64,000 bases of DNA, from positions 1-64,000 of the forward strand of contig NZ_BLYC01000015.1 of NCBI RefSeq assembly GCF_019721995.1, read 5' to 3'. Under the pieces are notes generated by a model. The model had not been told where the DNA came from. It made no database searches and saw only the letters and a program-made list of their open reading frames with translations. Source of the stretch: Bathymodiolus japonicus methanotrophic gill symbiont (GTDB lineage: Bacteria; Pseudomonadota; Gammaproteobacteria; Methylococcales; Methylomonadaceae). The position numbers and the translations under genes were made by a program. Positions 19,043 to 28,985 of this stretch are shown piece after piece (position 1 is the stretch's first letter; each line of letters opens with the position of its first letter).

Positions 19043-19648
19043 GATATTGATTGCATGAGAGGTACTATTAATCATTGCATAAGTTCAGACATCTTGACTC
19101 GGTGATCAGTAAAAACGACCGAAACCAAAAAAATAAACAGCATACTATAACATCACCATCAAATAGTACTAACAATCCTCTAAAGAAATGAAAGTGGTAC
19201 CAATCTGAGTTAAACTAAGCACTAATATCATGTGAGGAATCGATCTAATGCAACCGCTCATGCCCCCAATAATTCCTCAGGGTACTACCGTTATCAATGC
19301 TCAGGTCAGTGTTGATAGCCAAAATGATGAATGGTTTTATTTTCCCGGTGGTATACCGGTCTATTCTCACCAGATCGACAATTAAAAATTATGTAGACAT
19401 CTCACCTCTGAACTTATCAATGCCGGATCCTGCCTCTCTAGCAATATTATCACAACCTTTGGTATCTCTACGAGTAGCGTCATGCGCTCATTAAGACAAC
19501 TATGTGAAAAAGGAGCCTATATAATACTCCCCCATTGTCCAGACCAATTTATTAAATAGTTAAGATAGCCCTTCCCTTTTTATATTAATAATTTGTTATT
19601 ATTGCGCCGCAGGCGTTTTGATACTACTCTTTGCCGACTGCGGTGAAA

Positions 19649-19753
19649 TGTGGTCAAAGGGTGAATTAGTGTGGGTAAGTTCGTGGGAAACGGCTTTATC
19701 GTTTTCCATCAGCTTATCCACACGTTCCGTAGGAAATTCACGCTTTGACCACA
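19649..19753. repeat. long imperfect hairpin within the IS3 left non-coding region
   Basis: About 105 bases fold back on themselves: TGTGGTCAAAG...CTTTGACCACA form the outer stem, GTGTGGGTAAG...CTTATCCACAC the middle, GGGAAACG...CGTTTTCC the inner stem. It lies between the IS3 left end and orfB. A hairpin with similar words (TTATCCAC, CAAAGGGTG) occurs at 58788-58864. Confidence 0.65.
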
Positions 19754-19775
19754 TGGAGTCCGCCTGCAGGGACTC

Positions 19776-20544
19776 TCACGTATAGACCGTTTTTTTATAA
19801 TAAACCTCCGCTGGCGTTCGATAGTCCAAGGACTGATGAATTCGCCTGTGATTGTAAAATTCAAAATAGTCTTTCAGCCCTAAATATGCTTCATTCACTG
19901 TCTGAAAGTCATTCAGATAGACCTTTTCATACTTGACTGATCGCCACAATCGTTCAACAAAAATATTATCCAATGCGCGGCCTCTGCCATCCATGCTAAC
20001 ACGGATTCCTTTCTCCAATAAGGGCTGCTATGCAAAAGTCTGCGTCCATTGTCGTACTTAACGCCCAATTAAGTACATATCGGCTATGCCAGTCAATAAT
20101 GGCCATCAGATAGACAAAACCATGCTTCATGCGGATGTAGGTAATATCCGTACTCCAGAGCTGATTGCATCGCTCGATCTGCAGGTTTCTCAGTAAATAA
20201 GGATAGATCTTATGCTCTGAGTTGCCCTGACTTAGTCTTGGCTTTGGATATACCGCTTCCAGCCCCATCTGCCTTAGTAACCGTCTCACTCGCTTCGGAT
20301 TGACCTGGTGCCCTTGAGATCTCAAATGCTCCGTCATTTTCAAGACACCGTAAAAGGGTGTTTCGGTATATTGTTTATCCAATTCATGCATCAGCATCAG
20401 CATCAGGGTATAGTCATCTATGCCAACGGGTCGGTAATATAAACTTGACCTGTTGATGCTCAACAAGCAACACTGCTTTCTGACACTTAACTCTGAATGA
20501 CCTGGCTCTATCCACATTTTTCGAGTCGCAAGTGGAAGAGTCAT
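19776..20544 (-). pseudogene. IS3 orfB transposase, frameshifted
   Basis: This is the catalytic subunit of an IS3-type transposase. The N-terminal part (MTLPLATRKMWIEPGHSELSVRKQCCLL, then LWSTDITYIRMKHGFVYLMAIIDWHSR with the first DDE Asp) ends near 20010 in a frameshift. The downstream frame carries SMDGRGRALDNIFVERLWRSVKYEKVYL, holding the second Asp region and the catalytic Glu. Both pieces together match full-length OrfB (about 270-280 aa). One base change near 20010-20030 separates them. Confidence 0.88.
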
Positions 20545-20819
20545 AGATTTTTTTTTAGAAAATCATTCTCTACTTCCAGTTGCCCTATCTGCTTGTACAG
20601 ATCGTCAACTAAAGCCTGCTGGTCATTATCCTGTTGTTTCCTTTTAGTCGAGAATGCTTCAGGAATAACCTCTAATACAGCTTTTTTCCAATTGTTGATT
20701 TGTGTTGCATGAATACCATATTTCGCGGTAATTTCAGCTCTTGTCTTTTCCCCTTTTAGTACGTCTAATACCACTTTTACTTTGGTTTGCGTGCTATGCT
20801 TCTTCCGATTTATGGTCAT
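20541..20819 (-). CDS. IS3 orfA (transposase N-terminal DNA-binding protein)
   Basis: This 92-residue protein has a helix-turn-helix (TRAEITAKYGIHATQINNWKKAVLE) and a C-terminal leucine zipper (LVDDLYKQIGQLEVENDFLKKN), the usual OrfA architecture. The stop overlaps the orfB start (ATGA at 20541-20544), consistent with coupled or frameshifted OrfAB production. Confidence 0.88.
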   Translation of the reverse strand: MTINRKKHSTQTKVKVVLDVLKGEKTRAEITAKYGIHATQINNWKKAVLEVIPEAFSTKRKQQDNDQQALVDDLYKQIGQLEVENDFLKKNL

Positions 20820-21152
20820 TTCTTAATCCTCAGTTTTGAGGGCAAGATTCTATCTTAAATGCTGGTCTAGTTTTTGGGGATCATTATACTATTCATTTTT
20901 GAACCCCGTCCATCCCGGAAAGGAGGACCTATCTATCACCTGATGTTTTGGAGCAAGCACAGCAGTATTTAGATCAAGGCATGACGTCTAACTAAGCCGC
21001 TAATAAATTAGGCATCCCGCGCATATACTTTTAGAAAAGCGGTCAGTGATGGGCGTTTAAAAAAGGGAAAAGATAACAAAAGTGTAAACTGGCGCATGAA
21101 AAGTACTTAAGATTGCTATAAACAACATGACTAACTCGCTATAAAGTTCATT

Positions 21153-21911
21153 ATGCAAGAAATAAAACTCAGTATTATTATTATCACCAAAAATGAGCAA
21201 GATTTAATTCGCGACTGCTTGCAATCAATTTCCTGGGCTGATGAAATTATTGTCGTCGACTCTGGTAGTGATGATAATACCTTGGATATTTGTCGGGAAT
21301 ATACCCAGCATATCCTTATTAATAAGCAATGGCAGGGGTTTGGTTATCAAAAAAATCTGGCATTACAGCAAGCAACAGGAGACTGGGTGTTTTCTATTGA
21401 TGCAGATGAGCGAGTAACGCCAGAACTTAAACAACAGATCCAGCAAACGATTAAATCTGGCCGGCATATAGCCATAGCCTATGAAATACCAAGACTGACT
21501 TATTTTCTGGGCAAAGAAATGCGCCACGGTGGCTGGTGGCCTGACTACGTATTGCGCTTGTTTATACGTGAAAATGCTAAATTTAGTCAGGACATAGTTC
21601 ATGAACGAGTATTAATAGAGGGCGATGTAGGTCAGCTCAATAGTCCATTAATACATCATAGCTATACAAGTCTGGAGCAAGTTTTAGTTAAAAATGATCA
21701 ATACTCCACTGCTGCTGCAATAAAAGCGCATGCTCAAGGCAAACAAAGTAGCTTAGGCAAAGCTTTAGTCCGATCTAACTGGACATTTGTGCGAGCCTAT
21801 ATTCTTCGTGCCGGTTTTCTAGATGGGAAAGAAGGTTTTATTGCGGCACTGAGTAAGGCAGAAGAAACTTATTATCGCCAGTTAAAGTTAAGCTATATGA
21901 GTAAAAAATGA
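21153..21911 (+). CDS. family 2 glycosyltransferase (WaaE/KdtX-like)
   Basis: This 252-residue GT-A enzyme probably transfers a sugar to the LPS inner core at the cytoplasmic face of the inner membrane. The N-terminus KLSIIIITKNEQDLIRDCLQSISWADEIIVVDSGSDDNT is the classic GT2 opening, and the DxD-type motif is in FSIDADERV at about residue 88. The WGFGYQKNLAL and GGWWPDYVLRLF blocks fit the WaaE/KdtX family, whose length is about 250. It precedes the flippase and other glycan genes, so it belongs to the surface-polysaccharide locus. Substrate specificity cannot be read from sequence. Confidence 0.85.
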   Translation: MQEIKLSIIIITKNEQDLIRDCLQSISWADEIIVVDSGSDDNTLDICREYTQHILINKQWQGFGYQKNLALQQATGDWVFSIDADERVTPELKQQIQQTIKSGRHIAIAYEIPRLTYFLGKEMRHGGWWPDYVLRLFIRENAKFSQDIVHERVLIEGDVGQLNSPLIHHSYTSLEQVLVKNDQYSTAAAIKAHAQGKQSSLGKALVRSNWTFVRAYILRAGFLDGKEGFIAALSKAEETYYRQLKLSYMSKK

Positions 21912-22647
21912 AATTAAAAAACATGCAGGATACACATTTACGTCATCAAATAAGGCGCAGACCTTTCATTTCATATTCAAGGCATCAGTGTTCCCATTGA
22001 AAGAAGAAGTACCTAAACAAAGCAGCCTATAACCTACCTGAAGGTAGCACCACTCGAATATTTCCATCTTTTTGATTTTAATCACTTATAACAGCAAATA
22101 GACACTCTGTAGGCACCGTAAAAAAACAACAAATAATTTCAAATAAAGCTTGCATTTGCCGAAAAAAAATTTTCTAAAAATTTCCGTTTTAATCACCTCA
22201 TAAACGGATATCACCCATGCTTAAAGACCTACCACTCTCTGAACATATTCACCAACACTGCAATGAAAGTATGGAACGTGCCCTGTTAGCAGAGCGTCAT
22301 CCTTTGTGGGCTCGTTCATGCCCAGAGTTGAAGGATATCGACTTTATTCACCTTGGGTTATTACGCTGTATCAGTGTAGTCGATAGTGGTCGCCATTTCC
22401 TCCAAACCAATGAACAGATTTATGGCCAGCTGCTTCCCCACTCAACGTATTTTAAATCACTGAAGTCGCATAGACGAACAAGTATGCTTGAGGCATTTGA
22501 ACAGCAGAGCTATCATCTTCACGCTGAAACACTGCTATCGCAAGACATTGATTATCTTAAAGCATTCCCGGAACTTGACGAATACACCATAGAAGCAGCG
22601 GATGGACATTTTATTGATCATACCTGCCATACTGAAAAAAACAGCAA

Positions 22648-22927
22648 CAGGCGCGCCATGCTACCTCACGAAATTCCGGGACTCCTGTCGCCATAATTCG
22701 TTCACCTACGCAGCGGATGGGAGATGCCCTGAACGCCCTGCGTCCGCAACGACTACGCACAAAAGCCGCTTCGTCATTACTACCTCACTGGCTGGACGGC
22801 TATTCGTAATGCAATTCTTGCTCCTCTCGCGTGCTGCTAGCACACGTCGAATCAGCGAATTGCCCTGTCGCCTTTCAGGGACTAAAAATCACCACTTCGC
22901 TAAGCTCCGTTTCCATGATTTTCAGCG
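22648..22927 (+). repeat. structured element B, copy 2 (inside IS4)
   Basis: This 280-bp copy runs CAGGCGCGCC to GATTTTCAGCG. Comparison with intact IS4 copies shows the flanks AACAGCAA and GGGGAAAG are directly adjacent in the uninterrupted sequence, so the insertion left no target duplication. A central hairpin GCAATTC...GAATTGC with a nested CGTGCT/AGCACG-type stem is present. Confidence 0.92.
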
Positions 22928-23587
22928 GGGGAAAGTTTATGCGGCCGGGGGGATTTACGCGTTGAATCTCAGAAGTGGGTTGCTCAGATTTCTTTGTCTA
23001 GTGACAAACGGAACTCAGAGGCATCAAGAAATACCTGTGTTACGAGATCATATTGAAAAGCAAAACAAGGGAAATAACAGCTCTCAGAAACATCTCTATG
23101 TCTACGATAAAGCCGTCACCGACTTTGTCTGGTGGGATCGGCAGAAACGACATGCTAATTACATGATTTCAATGCTAAAAGAAAATTCAATTGCGACTCT
23201 GGTTGAGTCTATCCCTTTTGACTCCCGCCATGAGATCAATACAGGGGTTGAAGCATACAGTGTGTACGAAAACAAGGGCATCAAATTTAACGTGGTGGAT
23301 TACCGTGATCCAGAAACCGGAAAACTTCACCGGTTTGTGACAACCTTGCCAATGACCATTAACCCTGGAACCATTGCCATGCTGTATTTCAAGCGATGGA
23401 CGATTGAAAAGACATTCAATAACACTAAAAGTAATTTCTCAAGGAAACTAAAGCTTGGTCTTCCAATACCCGCTCACTTGAAAATCAAATGCGCCTGACT
23501 GCAATGAGCTATAATTTAATGCGCGTGTTTGAAGAGATTTCAAAAACACAACAGCCAGAATTGATTCATCCATCGGATAAAAAATAT

Positions 23588-23596
23588 GGCGCGCCT
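23588..23596. other. 9-bp footprint of element B left end at a deletion
   Basis: GGCGCGCCT, the inverted left terminus of element B, sits at the join of a deletion of about 60 bases in IS4 copy 3. Intact IS4 copies lack it. It looks like a residue of a lost element B copy. Confidence 0.5.
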
Positions 23597-23825
23597 GTAT
23601 TTTTCCAGGCAAGAATATCTCGTATCAGCTCGTATACCATTCGGGCAGTTCAAAACGCAATAATAACAGGAATGTCTTTACAGTGCTTTATGAGCTCTCT
23701 TGTGGCGAGGTTAGTTTCACGGCCTCAATTGATAGGGGAACACTGATGATTCAAGGTGCAAGCTGACCCAAGTTTGTCATCCTGCATAATAGCGTAACCG
23801 TGACCACACGAAGTATCTATTTATA

Positions 23826-25196
23826 ATGCTAAAAAAACAAAAATCCCGTAGTAAAACCAGGCACACTGCTTCGACTAATCGGCGCATATTTTCTGGCATG
23901 GCAGTCGTTGCGGTAATGACCTTAGTCGTCAAGCTGATGGCAGCAGCTAAAGAGCTGGTGATTGCCGACTATTTTGGTACCGGCGATATGGTTGATGCCT
24001 TTCTATTTGCCTATCTTTTACCCGCCTTTGCCATCAATGTATTGTCAGGCTCATTTAGTGCTGCAATGATGCCCACCTATATTCGCACTCGTGAAAATCA
24101 GGGTATACAAGCAGCAAATAAGTTATTTTCTTCGCTGATGCTGGTAGGTGTATTGTTCTTGCTAGTGGCAGCGGGGATCTTGGCGGTATTTGCGCCTACG
24201 ATACTATCGATACTAGGATCAGGCTTTAATGAGCAGACTATGCTGCTTACCCAGACACTTTTTTACTGGTTATTGCCTGTTCTAGTATTCACAGGGATCG
24301 GCCAGCTTTTTGCCACCATTATCAATGCGAGAGAACGTTTTGCAACAGTCGCCCTGGCTCCTGCCCTGACTCCGATATGTATGGTTATTGCGTTAATCAC
24401 CCTGACTGATGAATGGGGTATTTTTGCTTTAGCGGAAGGAGCTGTGCTTGGTGCCGCGCTAGAATTACTGGTACTGATAATTGCAGCGGTGCGTAAGAAT
24501 ATCCCTGTGTTACCTAGATGGCATGGCATGACGGAAGAGTTGCGCACAGTGATTGGCCAATATACACCCATGATCGCAGGGGCATTTTTAATGAGTGGCA
24601 CGGGGCTGGTGGACCAATCCATGGCAGCGATGCTAGAGCCTGGCAGTGTTGCCACACTTAATTATGCCAATAAGGTGGTGGCCATGATCTTAAGTATTGG
24701 CTCCATGGCGTTGGGTACGGCCGTACTCCCCCATTTTTCACGTCTGGTAGGGCATAAAGACTGGGTGGGCTTGCGCCATACCTTTAGAACATATGCATGG
24801 TTAATTGTCTTTATCAGTGTGCCTGCTACCGTGTTATTGTTTCTTTTTTCACAGCCTATTATTCAATTGTTATTTGAAAGAGGCGCATTTACCTCTGCTG
24901 ATACTCGGCTTGTATCTCAGGTACAGGCATACTACCTATTACAATTACCTTTTTATATGTTGGGGATATTGGGTGTGAGGTTGATTAGTGCGATGACAAA
25001 AAATGATATTCTAATGAAAATTGCGGCCGTTAGTTTAATTATCAATATTGCAGGCAATTACCTGTTTATGCAACATTTCGGCGTTGCTGGCATTGCCTTG
25101 TCTACTGCGATGGTATATTTCATATCGACTATTATGATATTGATCTTTTTAAACAAATCAATAGTCGCTAGTGCAGCACTAGTGTCAAAAACCTGA
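23826..25196 (+). CDS. MurJ/MviN-type lipid-linked oligosaccharide flippase
   Basis: This 456-residue membrane protein has about 12-14 hydrophobic segments. The MurJ signature FSGMAVVAVMTLVVKLMAAAKELVIADYFGTGDMVDAFLFAYLLPAFAINVLSGSF is near the N-terminus. It moves lipid-linked sugars across the inner membrane. At 456 residues it is shorter than house-keeping MurJ (about 510), and it lies among glycosyltransferases, so a polysaccharide-locus flippase is more likely than the peptidoglycan enzyme. It is complete, with start ATG at 23826 soon after the IS4 copy, so its native promoter may be lost or replaced. Confidence 0.85.
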   Translation: MLKKQKSRSKTRHTASTNRRIFSGMAVVAVMTLVVKLMAAAKELVIADYFGTGDMVDAFLFAYLLPAFAINVLSGSFSAAMMPTYIRTRENQGIQAANKLFSSLMLVGVLFLLVAAGILAVFAPTILSILGSGFNEQTMLLTQTLFYWLLPVLVFTGIGQLFATIINARERFATVALAPALTPICMVIALITLTDEWGIFALAEGAVLGAALELLVLIIAAVRKNIPVLPRWHGMTEELRTVIGQYTPMIAGAFLMSGTGLVDQSMAAMLEPGSVATLNYANKVVAMILSIGSMALGTAVLPHFSRLVGHKDWVGLRHTFRTYAWLIVFISVPATVLLFLFSQPIIQLLFERGAFTSADTRLVSQVQAYYLLQLPFYMLGILGVRLISAMTKNDILMKIAAVSLIINIAGNYLFMQHFGVAGIALSTAMVYFISTIMILIFLNKSIVASAALVSKT

Positions 25197-25245
25197 AGTC
25201 GTGAAATACTCCCAAAACTGTCACCGTCTATTCTAGGAGCTTGAA

Positions 25246-26058
25246 ATGGATGCGAAAAATAAACAAGAAAAACCAGGTATAACGAATAAAAATTATTGGG
25301 ATTCAATCTATGCCAATGGAAACTCGAACGAATTATTGTTATTAGATGAGTATAAAAGGGACTATAAGCAATATTGCGATAAATTAATAATGGATAAAAT
25401 TATCGAGTTCTACGGTGAGGGAAGCATTCTTGAGATTGGGGCTGGTAATTCTGACTGGATAATTAGAGTCATCAACGAGCTAAAGCCACCCTATTGCGCA
25501 GGACTTGACTATTCTGAAGAGGGCTGCCAGTTGCTTGAAGAAAAATCAAAAGCAAATGGTGTCAATATTGATGTGGTTCATGCAGATATGTTTTCACCAC
25601 CAGTAGGCCTGATTAAGAAATTTAATTTTGTGATGAGTTTTGGTGTAGTTGAACACTTCAAAGATTTAGCTGAGGTACTTAGCGTAATTAGTCAGTATTC
25701 AATACCAGGTGGGCTGATATTCTCAATAATTCCAAATATGGCAGGCGTTAATGGCGTTTTAACACGATTATGGGATAAAGAAATATATGATATGCATGTG
25801 CCGCACGATCTTCCTTCATTTATTGACGGCCACCGTGCTGCTGGCTTAGATGTATTGTGGGGAGACTACCTGGGATCATCCAATTTTAGTGTGGTATCTT
25901 CATGTTTTAAAGAGCAGAAGAGCTTTAATTTTTTTATTTACAAACAACTCACCCGCATTTCAAAAGCATCGTGGTTTTTTGAGTCTCATATAAAAGAGCT
26001 TCCTGTTAGCAAGGCATTTTCACCCTATATTCTTATTGTAAGCAGAGTACCTAAATGA
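25246..26058 (+). CDS. class I SAM-dependent methyltransferase
   Basis: This 270-residue protein has the Rossmann methyltransferase core. Motif I is SILEIGAGNSDW (about residues 62-73) and the acidic motif II is GLDYSEEG. A loop like FVMSFGVVEHFKD (about 129-141) is typical of class I sugar or lipid methyltransferases. It probably methylates a glycan component; the substrate is unknown. The stop overlaps the next gene's start (ATGA at 26055-26058), indicating translational coupling to the GT4 gene. RBS GGAGCTTG is upstream. Confidence 0.8.
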   Translation: MDAKNKQEKPGITNKNYWDSIYANGNSNELLLLDEYKRDYKQYCDKLIMDKIIEFYGEGSILEIGAGNSDWIIRVINELKPPYCAGLDYSEEGCQLLEEKSKANGVNIDVVHADMFSPPVGLIKKFNFVMSFGVVEHFKDLAEVLSVISQYSIPGGLIFSIIPNMAGVNGVLTRLWDKEIYDMHVPHDLPSFIDGHRAAGLDVLWGDYLGSSNFSVVSSCFKEQKSFNFFIYKQLTRISKASWFFESHIKELPVSKAFSPYILIVSRVPK

Positions 26059-27161
26059 GGCTCATACTGTTCATTCACTCGCTTTCCTCTGGCGGAGCTG
26101 AACGAGCCAGCACCAATCTTGCCAATTACTGGGCTGACAAAGGCTGGCATATTACTCTTGTTACTATGACCGGGTGTGAACAGGACTTTTACCAGCTACA
26201 TCCGGATATTCAGCGTATCGCCTTATGTCTTGACGCGGAAAGTTCCGGACTATTGACGGCAATCCAAAGCAATGTCCAGCGCACCAAAGCCCTGCGTAAC
26301 GTACTTAAACAGCAGCAACCTGATGTTGCACTTGCTATTATGACGACTGCTAATATATTGCTGGCACTGGCTGCAAGGGGGCTAAATATTACGGTGATAG
26401 GTTCTGAGCGTATTCATCCTCCAATGTTACCTCTGGGCAGAGCATGGGAGTGGTTACGCAAGCGTAGCTATCGTCACCTGGATGCCGTCACCGCATTGAC
26501 AGAGGAGACAGCCCTCTGGCTAAAGGCAGAGACATTCGCACAATATGTACCCATAATTCCAAATGCCGTTACCTACCCGATCGCTATACACTCACCCAGA
26601 GTTAGTCCTAATATTGCGAAAGGCGAAAACTTTAAGCTTATAGCCGTTGGGAGACTGTCTCCACAAAAAGGATTTAACCGCCTATTATCTGCTTTTGCAG
26701 TATTAGCCTCCCGCTTTCCTGATTGGAGCTTAATTATTCTTGGCGAAGGCTCTTGTCGGAATTCACTGGAAAAGCAACGAGCTGAACTAATGCTTGAGCA
26801 GCGAGTTTTATTTCCAGGGGCAGTTGGTAATCTGGGAGAATGGTACGAAACTGCAGATTTGTATGTGATGAGTTCACTTTTTGAAGGTTTTCCCAACACT
26901 CTAGTCGAAGCCATGGCCTATGGCCTACCTGTGGTAAGTGTTGATTGTGATACCGGCCCACGCGATATTATCCATGATAAAGTTGATGGTTTGTTAGTGC
27001 CACAAAATAATCATCAGGCATTAGTCGAAGCATTAGCCGTGCTGATGAGTGATAAAATATTACGTCAGCAATATGCAGCCCAGGCTATTGAAATTCGAGA
27101 CAGGCTATCCATGCAAAAAATTGCCGGGATGTGGGAAGGTTTATTTTTCGACGTGTGCTAG
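26055..27161 (+). CDS. family 4 glycosyltransferase with altered C-terminus
   Basis: This 368-residue GT-B enzyme has the N-terminal acceptor domain opening LFIHSLSSGGAERASTNLAN. Its C-terminal donor domain has KLIAVGRLSPQKGFNRLL and the EX7E motif in SLFEGFPNTLVEAMAYGLPVVSVD (about residues 278-300). It transfers a sugar from a nucleotide donor to a membrane-bound glycan precursor. The last codons (FFDVC) come from a truncated element B at about 27148, which replaced the native end, though few residues seem lost. It overlaps the methyltransferase gene by 4 bases. Confidence 0.88.
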   Translation: MRLILFIHSLSSGGAERASTNLANYWADKGWHITLVTMTGCEQDFYQLHPDIQRIALCLDAESSGLLTAIQSNVQRTKALRNVLKQQQPDVALAIMTTANILLALAARGLNITVIGSERIHPPMLPLGRAWEWLRKRSYRHLDAVTALTEETALWLKAETFAQYVPIIPNAVTYPIAIHSPRVSPNIAKGENFKLIAVGRLSPQKGFNRLLSAFAVLASRFPDWSLIILGEGSCRNSLEKQRAELMLEQRVLFPGAVGNLGEWYETADLYVMSSLFEGFPNTLVEAMAYGLPVVSVDCDTGPRDIIHDKVDGLLVPQNNHQALVEALAVLMSDKILRQQYAAQAIEIRDRLSMQKIAGMWEGLFFDVC

Positions 27162-27251
27162 CAGCACGCGAGAGGAGCAAGAATTGCCCTGTCGCCTATC
27201 AGGGACTAAAAATCACCACTTCGCTAAGCTACGTTTCCATGATTTTCAGCG
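27148..27251 (+). repeat. structured element B, copy 6 (truncated, hairpin arm inverted)
   Basis: Only the right portion remains. The first part (CGACGTGTGCTAGC...CAAGAATT) is the reverse complement of the hairpin segment of other B copies, joined to the normal right part (GCCCTGTCGCC to GATTTTCAGCG). The hairpin was flipped within the element. It sits between the GT4 gene and a 3'-truncated IS701-like copy. Confidence 0.8.
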
Positions 27252-28471
27252 TTTGAGACTTGCGCTGTAAGCTTCCTACGGTATACGCAGGTAGTTTGCT
27301 TTCAATGCGGGCTATTTGCTCTGGGTGAAGGAGAAGGCAATGGTCAAACAAAAGACTCAGAATCAGGCCACGGCTTGATCCTTCTTCATCTAATTGTTTG
27401 GCCTCACGCCCCCATCCTTCATAAAGCTTCCAGTCCTCAAAGAAAACCTCAATCAGCCATCTCAACGTATAGGCTTGAATAATATCTTGTGTGCGCCAAG
27501 TCAGGTCTGTCGCCACTAAATAGCGATAGTCGTTTTCACCGTCATATTTTAAGGCAATGACAAAGCGTTTTTTACTGTGAGAACTCACCTTTAATCGTGC
27601 ACTGCTGACAGTCACTTTAATCTCTTTGCCGCCACGTACACGTATTATCTGATCAATGCCTTTGTTAATCGAATTAAAGTAGCTCTCGACTGACCTTATT
27701 CTACCTCTATATTCAATATTTTGGTTTTTACGTAATTGGCTAATCACCTGCGAGCCTCCAGATTCTTTAGCGGCTTCGTCCATAAAGGCTTTTCACCATA
27801 CAGCGCATCAGCCAGTACGCCTTTAATTTTAATCAGGCTATGCGCAACTTTAAACTCTTTTAATAAGCCTAATGCAATCTCTGTTTTGGTCGGGTAGGCA
27901 CTGTCACGTTCAGGCTTAATAGGCCGGTCTTTTTTTGCTATACCGCTCTTTTCAACCGTTTATCTTCTTTATCCCACTGCTTTAAGGCTGGATCCGGCAT
28001 ATAAAAGAAAAAACCGACAGGCACTGTAATGGATGAGGTAACTAGCAGCAATAATACTATCGTTTGTCCATTAACATACCCGCCGGAGCCTTTGTGTTTC
28101 TGCTTGTAAACCTTATAAATACGTTTTGTAGACTTAGATCGTGCTCGGTCTGATTCATCAAAGGCCAACACACCTTCAGTAATGCCATAACGTTTTAAAA
28201 TTAAGACCACACTCACCCGTAGCAACCAGTCCCAGGGTATACTTGCTTTACGAAACACCCAGGATAATGCGGCTACTTTGCAATCTCCAAGGCTTGCTCG
28301 CTCAAACTTAGCCCAGCAAACAGAGTTCATTAGCAGTATGCCCGTTAAACAAGTGCCCAACCAAACGGCTTGAATCCGTGTCAAAGCGGCTCCGGGTTTT
28401 AGCTGATTGAGCGCATCATTTAAATCGTCAATATAGCTTTGGATAAAGGTGGCTGGGGCATTCATTAACAT
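27252..28471 (-). pseudogene. IS701-like transposase, frameshifted and truncated
   Basis: The protein matches the 468-residue transposase from MLMNAPATFIQ to KRLKRAV, where a one-base loss near 27955 (KRLKKSGIAKK against KRLKRAV) shifts the frame. The alignment recovers further on (MDEAAKESGG onward) until SLQRKSQTLK, where element B begins. There is also a defect near 27783 (lost base before ATGGACGAAGCC). It is inactive. Confidence 0.9.
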
Positions 28472-28549
28472 GGGATTACACCGATAAAATTACAACAACC
28501 TTAGAATACCTGATTTTACCTTCTCAATATCAAAAATTTGAACATCGAG
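27252..28549 (-). mobile_element. IS701-like insertion sequence, copy 2 (3'-truncated)
   Basis: The minus-strand copy has an intact left end (CATCGAG at 28549 in plus orientation). It ends at the element B junction at 27252, losing the last third of the transposase and the right terminal repeat. Element B probably mediated the truncation. Confidence 0.9.
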
Positions 28550-28781
28550 TGATATCACTCCACCAGGGTCAGGACATCTCAGCACGAAGAAGTGAACTTA
28601 TCAGTTATCTATGGGGGAAAGAGGTATTACCGTCATCGCTACCCACCGTTATTGAGAAGCAATTTACAGATAAGCGTTATGCAGGTATTGCATCTCTGCA
28701 TCATATAGAAAAACTCGTTATTAGCATGGAATTCGGTCTTGATTCACTTGTCTATCATTTCATGCCAAAAAAACCAAATAA
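28550..28781 (+). pseudogene. unidentified gene fragment
   Basis: An open frame reads VISLHQGQDISARRSELISYLWGKEVLPSS and ends AWNS-like FHFMPKKPNN at MITE M1. The 5' end is cut by the IS701-like copy and the 3' end by MITE M1, whose flanks here do not match each other. I do not recognise the family. Its codon use resembles neighbouring genes, so it is probably a remnant of a polysaccharide-locus gene. Confidence 0.45.
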
Positions 28782-28985
28782 CTGAAGTTTCCCAATTATT
28801 GAGTAGCTGAAATACACAATGCTGGTGCATCGAGGTTTATTTTAGGTGGTTTTGCCATGTTTATAGCAAACCCCTACTTAATTCCCCTTAGGCAATAGCA
28901 TTTGAAACGAATGAAAAGACTATTTTTTTCATATAGTTGTAGCATAGTTTCAATTTTACCATAAATAATTATTGGGAAACTTCAG
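28782..28985. repeat. MITE M1, copy c
   Basis: This is an intact 204-bp copy. The flanks (CAAATAA and TTATGAA) do not form a direct repeat, unlike copies a, b and f. One side has therefore been exchanged by recombination. Confidence 0.9.

Larger units (their letters stand above)
19525..20883 (-). mobile_element. IS3-family insertion sequence
   Basis: The right end reads outward as TGATCCCCAAAAACTAGACC. The left end (TACTCCCCCATTGTCCAGACC) is an imperfect inverted copy, both continuing to TTAAGATAG. Two overlapping ORFs (orfA 20541-20819, orfB below) are on the minus strand. The element interrupts the HTH pseudogene. The exact target duplication is ambiguous (TATA-like). Confidence 0.75.
19248..21110 (+). 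pseudogene. helix-turn-helix protein, possibly IS-related, interrupted by IS3
   Basis: The start MQPLMPPIIPQGTTVINAQVSVD is followed by several in-frame defects (stop near 19383). A helix-turn-helix-like stretch SSNIITTFGISTSSVMRSLRQLCEKGAY then runs to the IS3 insertion at 19525. After IS3 the sequence continues as EPRPSRKGG and then VLEQAQQYLDQGMTS...KLGIPR, ending at about 21110 with two further stops. The pattern resembles proteins with two DNA-binding helices found with some transposases. I do not recognise the family. It is clearly dead. Confidence 0.5.
22217..23746 (+). pseudogene. IS4-family transposase, broken copy 3
   Basis: The frame matches the 432-residue transposase to HTEKNSN and then enters element B with the tail RRAMLPHEIPGLLSP. 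It resumes after 22927 at GKVYAAGGIYALN and shifts near 23437 because of two extra bases (TTTCTCAAGG against TTTCAAGG). It then lacks the segment between KKY and FFQARIS, replaced by a GGCGCGCCTGTA remnant. It is inactive. Confidence 0.92.
21983..23748 (+). mobile_element. IS4-family insertion sequence, copy 3 (degraded, carries element B)
   Basis: Ends and the 8-bp target duplication ATTCAAGG (21975-21982, 23749-23756) are intact. Inside, element B copy 2 (22648-22927), a 2-bp insertion near 23437 and a deletion of about 60 bases near 23588 have destroyed the transposase. The insertion separates the GT2 gene from the flippase gene. Confidence 0.93.

Noticed and set aside
19248-19560. A possible intact regulatory protein in 19.2-19.6 kb
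   Set aside because: Multiple in-frame stops and an IS3 insertion show it is a decayed gene.
22648-22927. AscI-type GGCGCGCC at the left end of element B considered as a cloning or adaptor artefact
   Set aside because: Copies differ in sequence, have different flanks, and share a 280-bp structured body; an adaptor would be identical and short.
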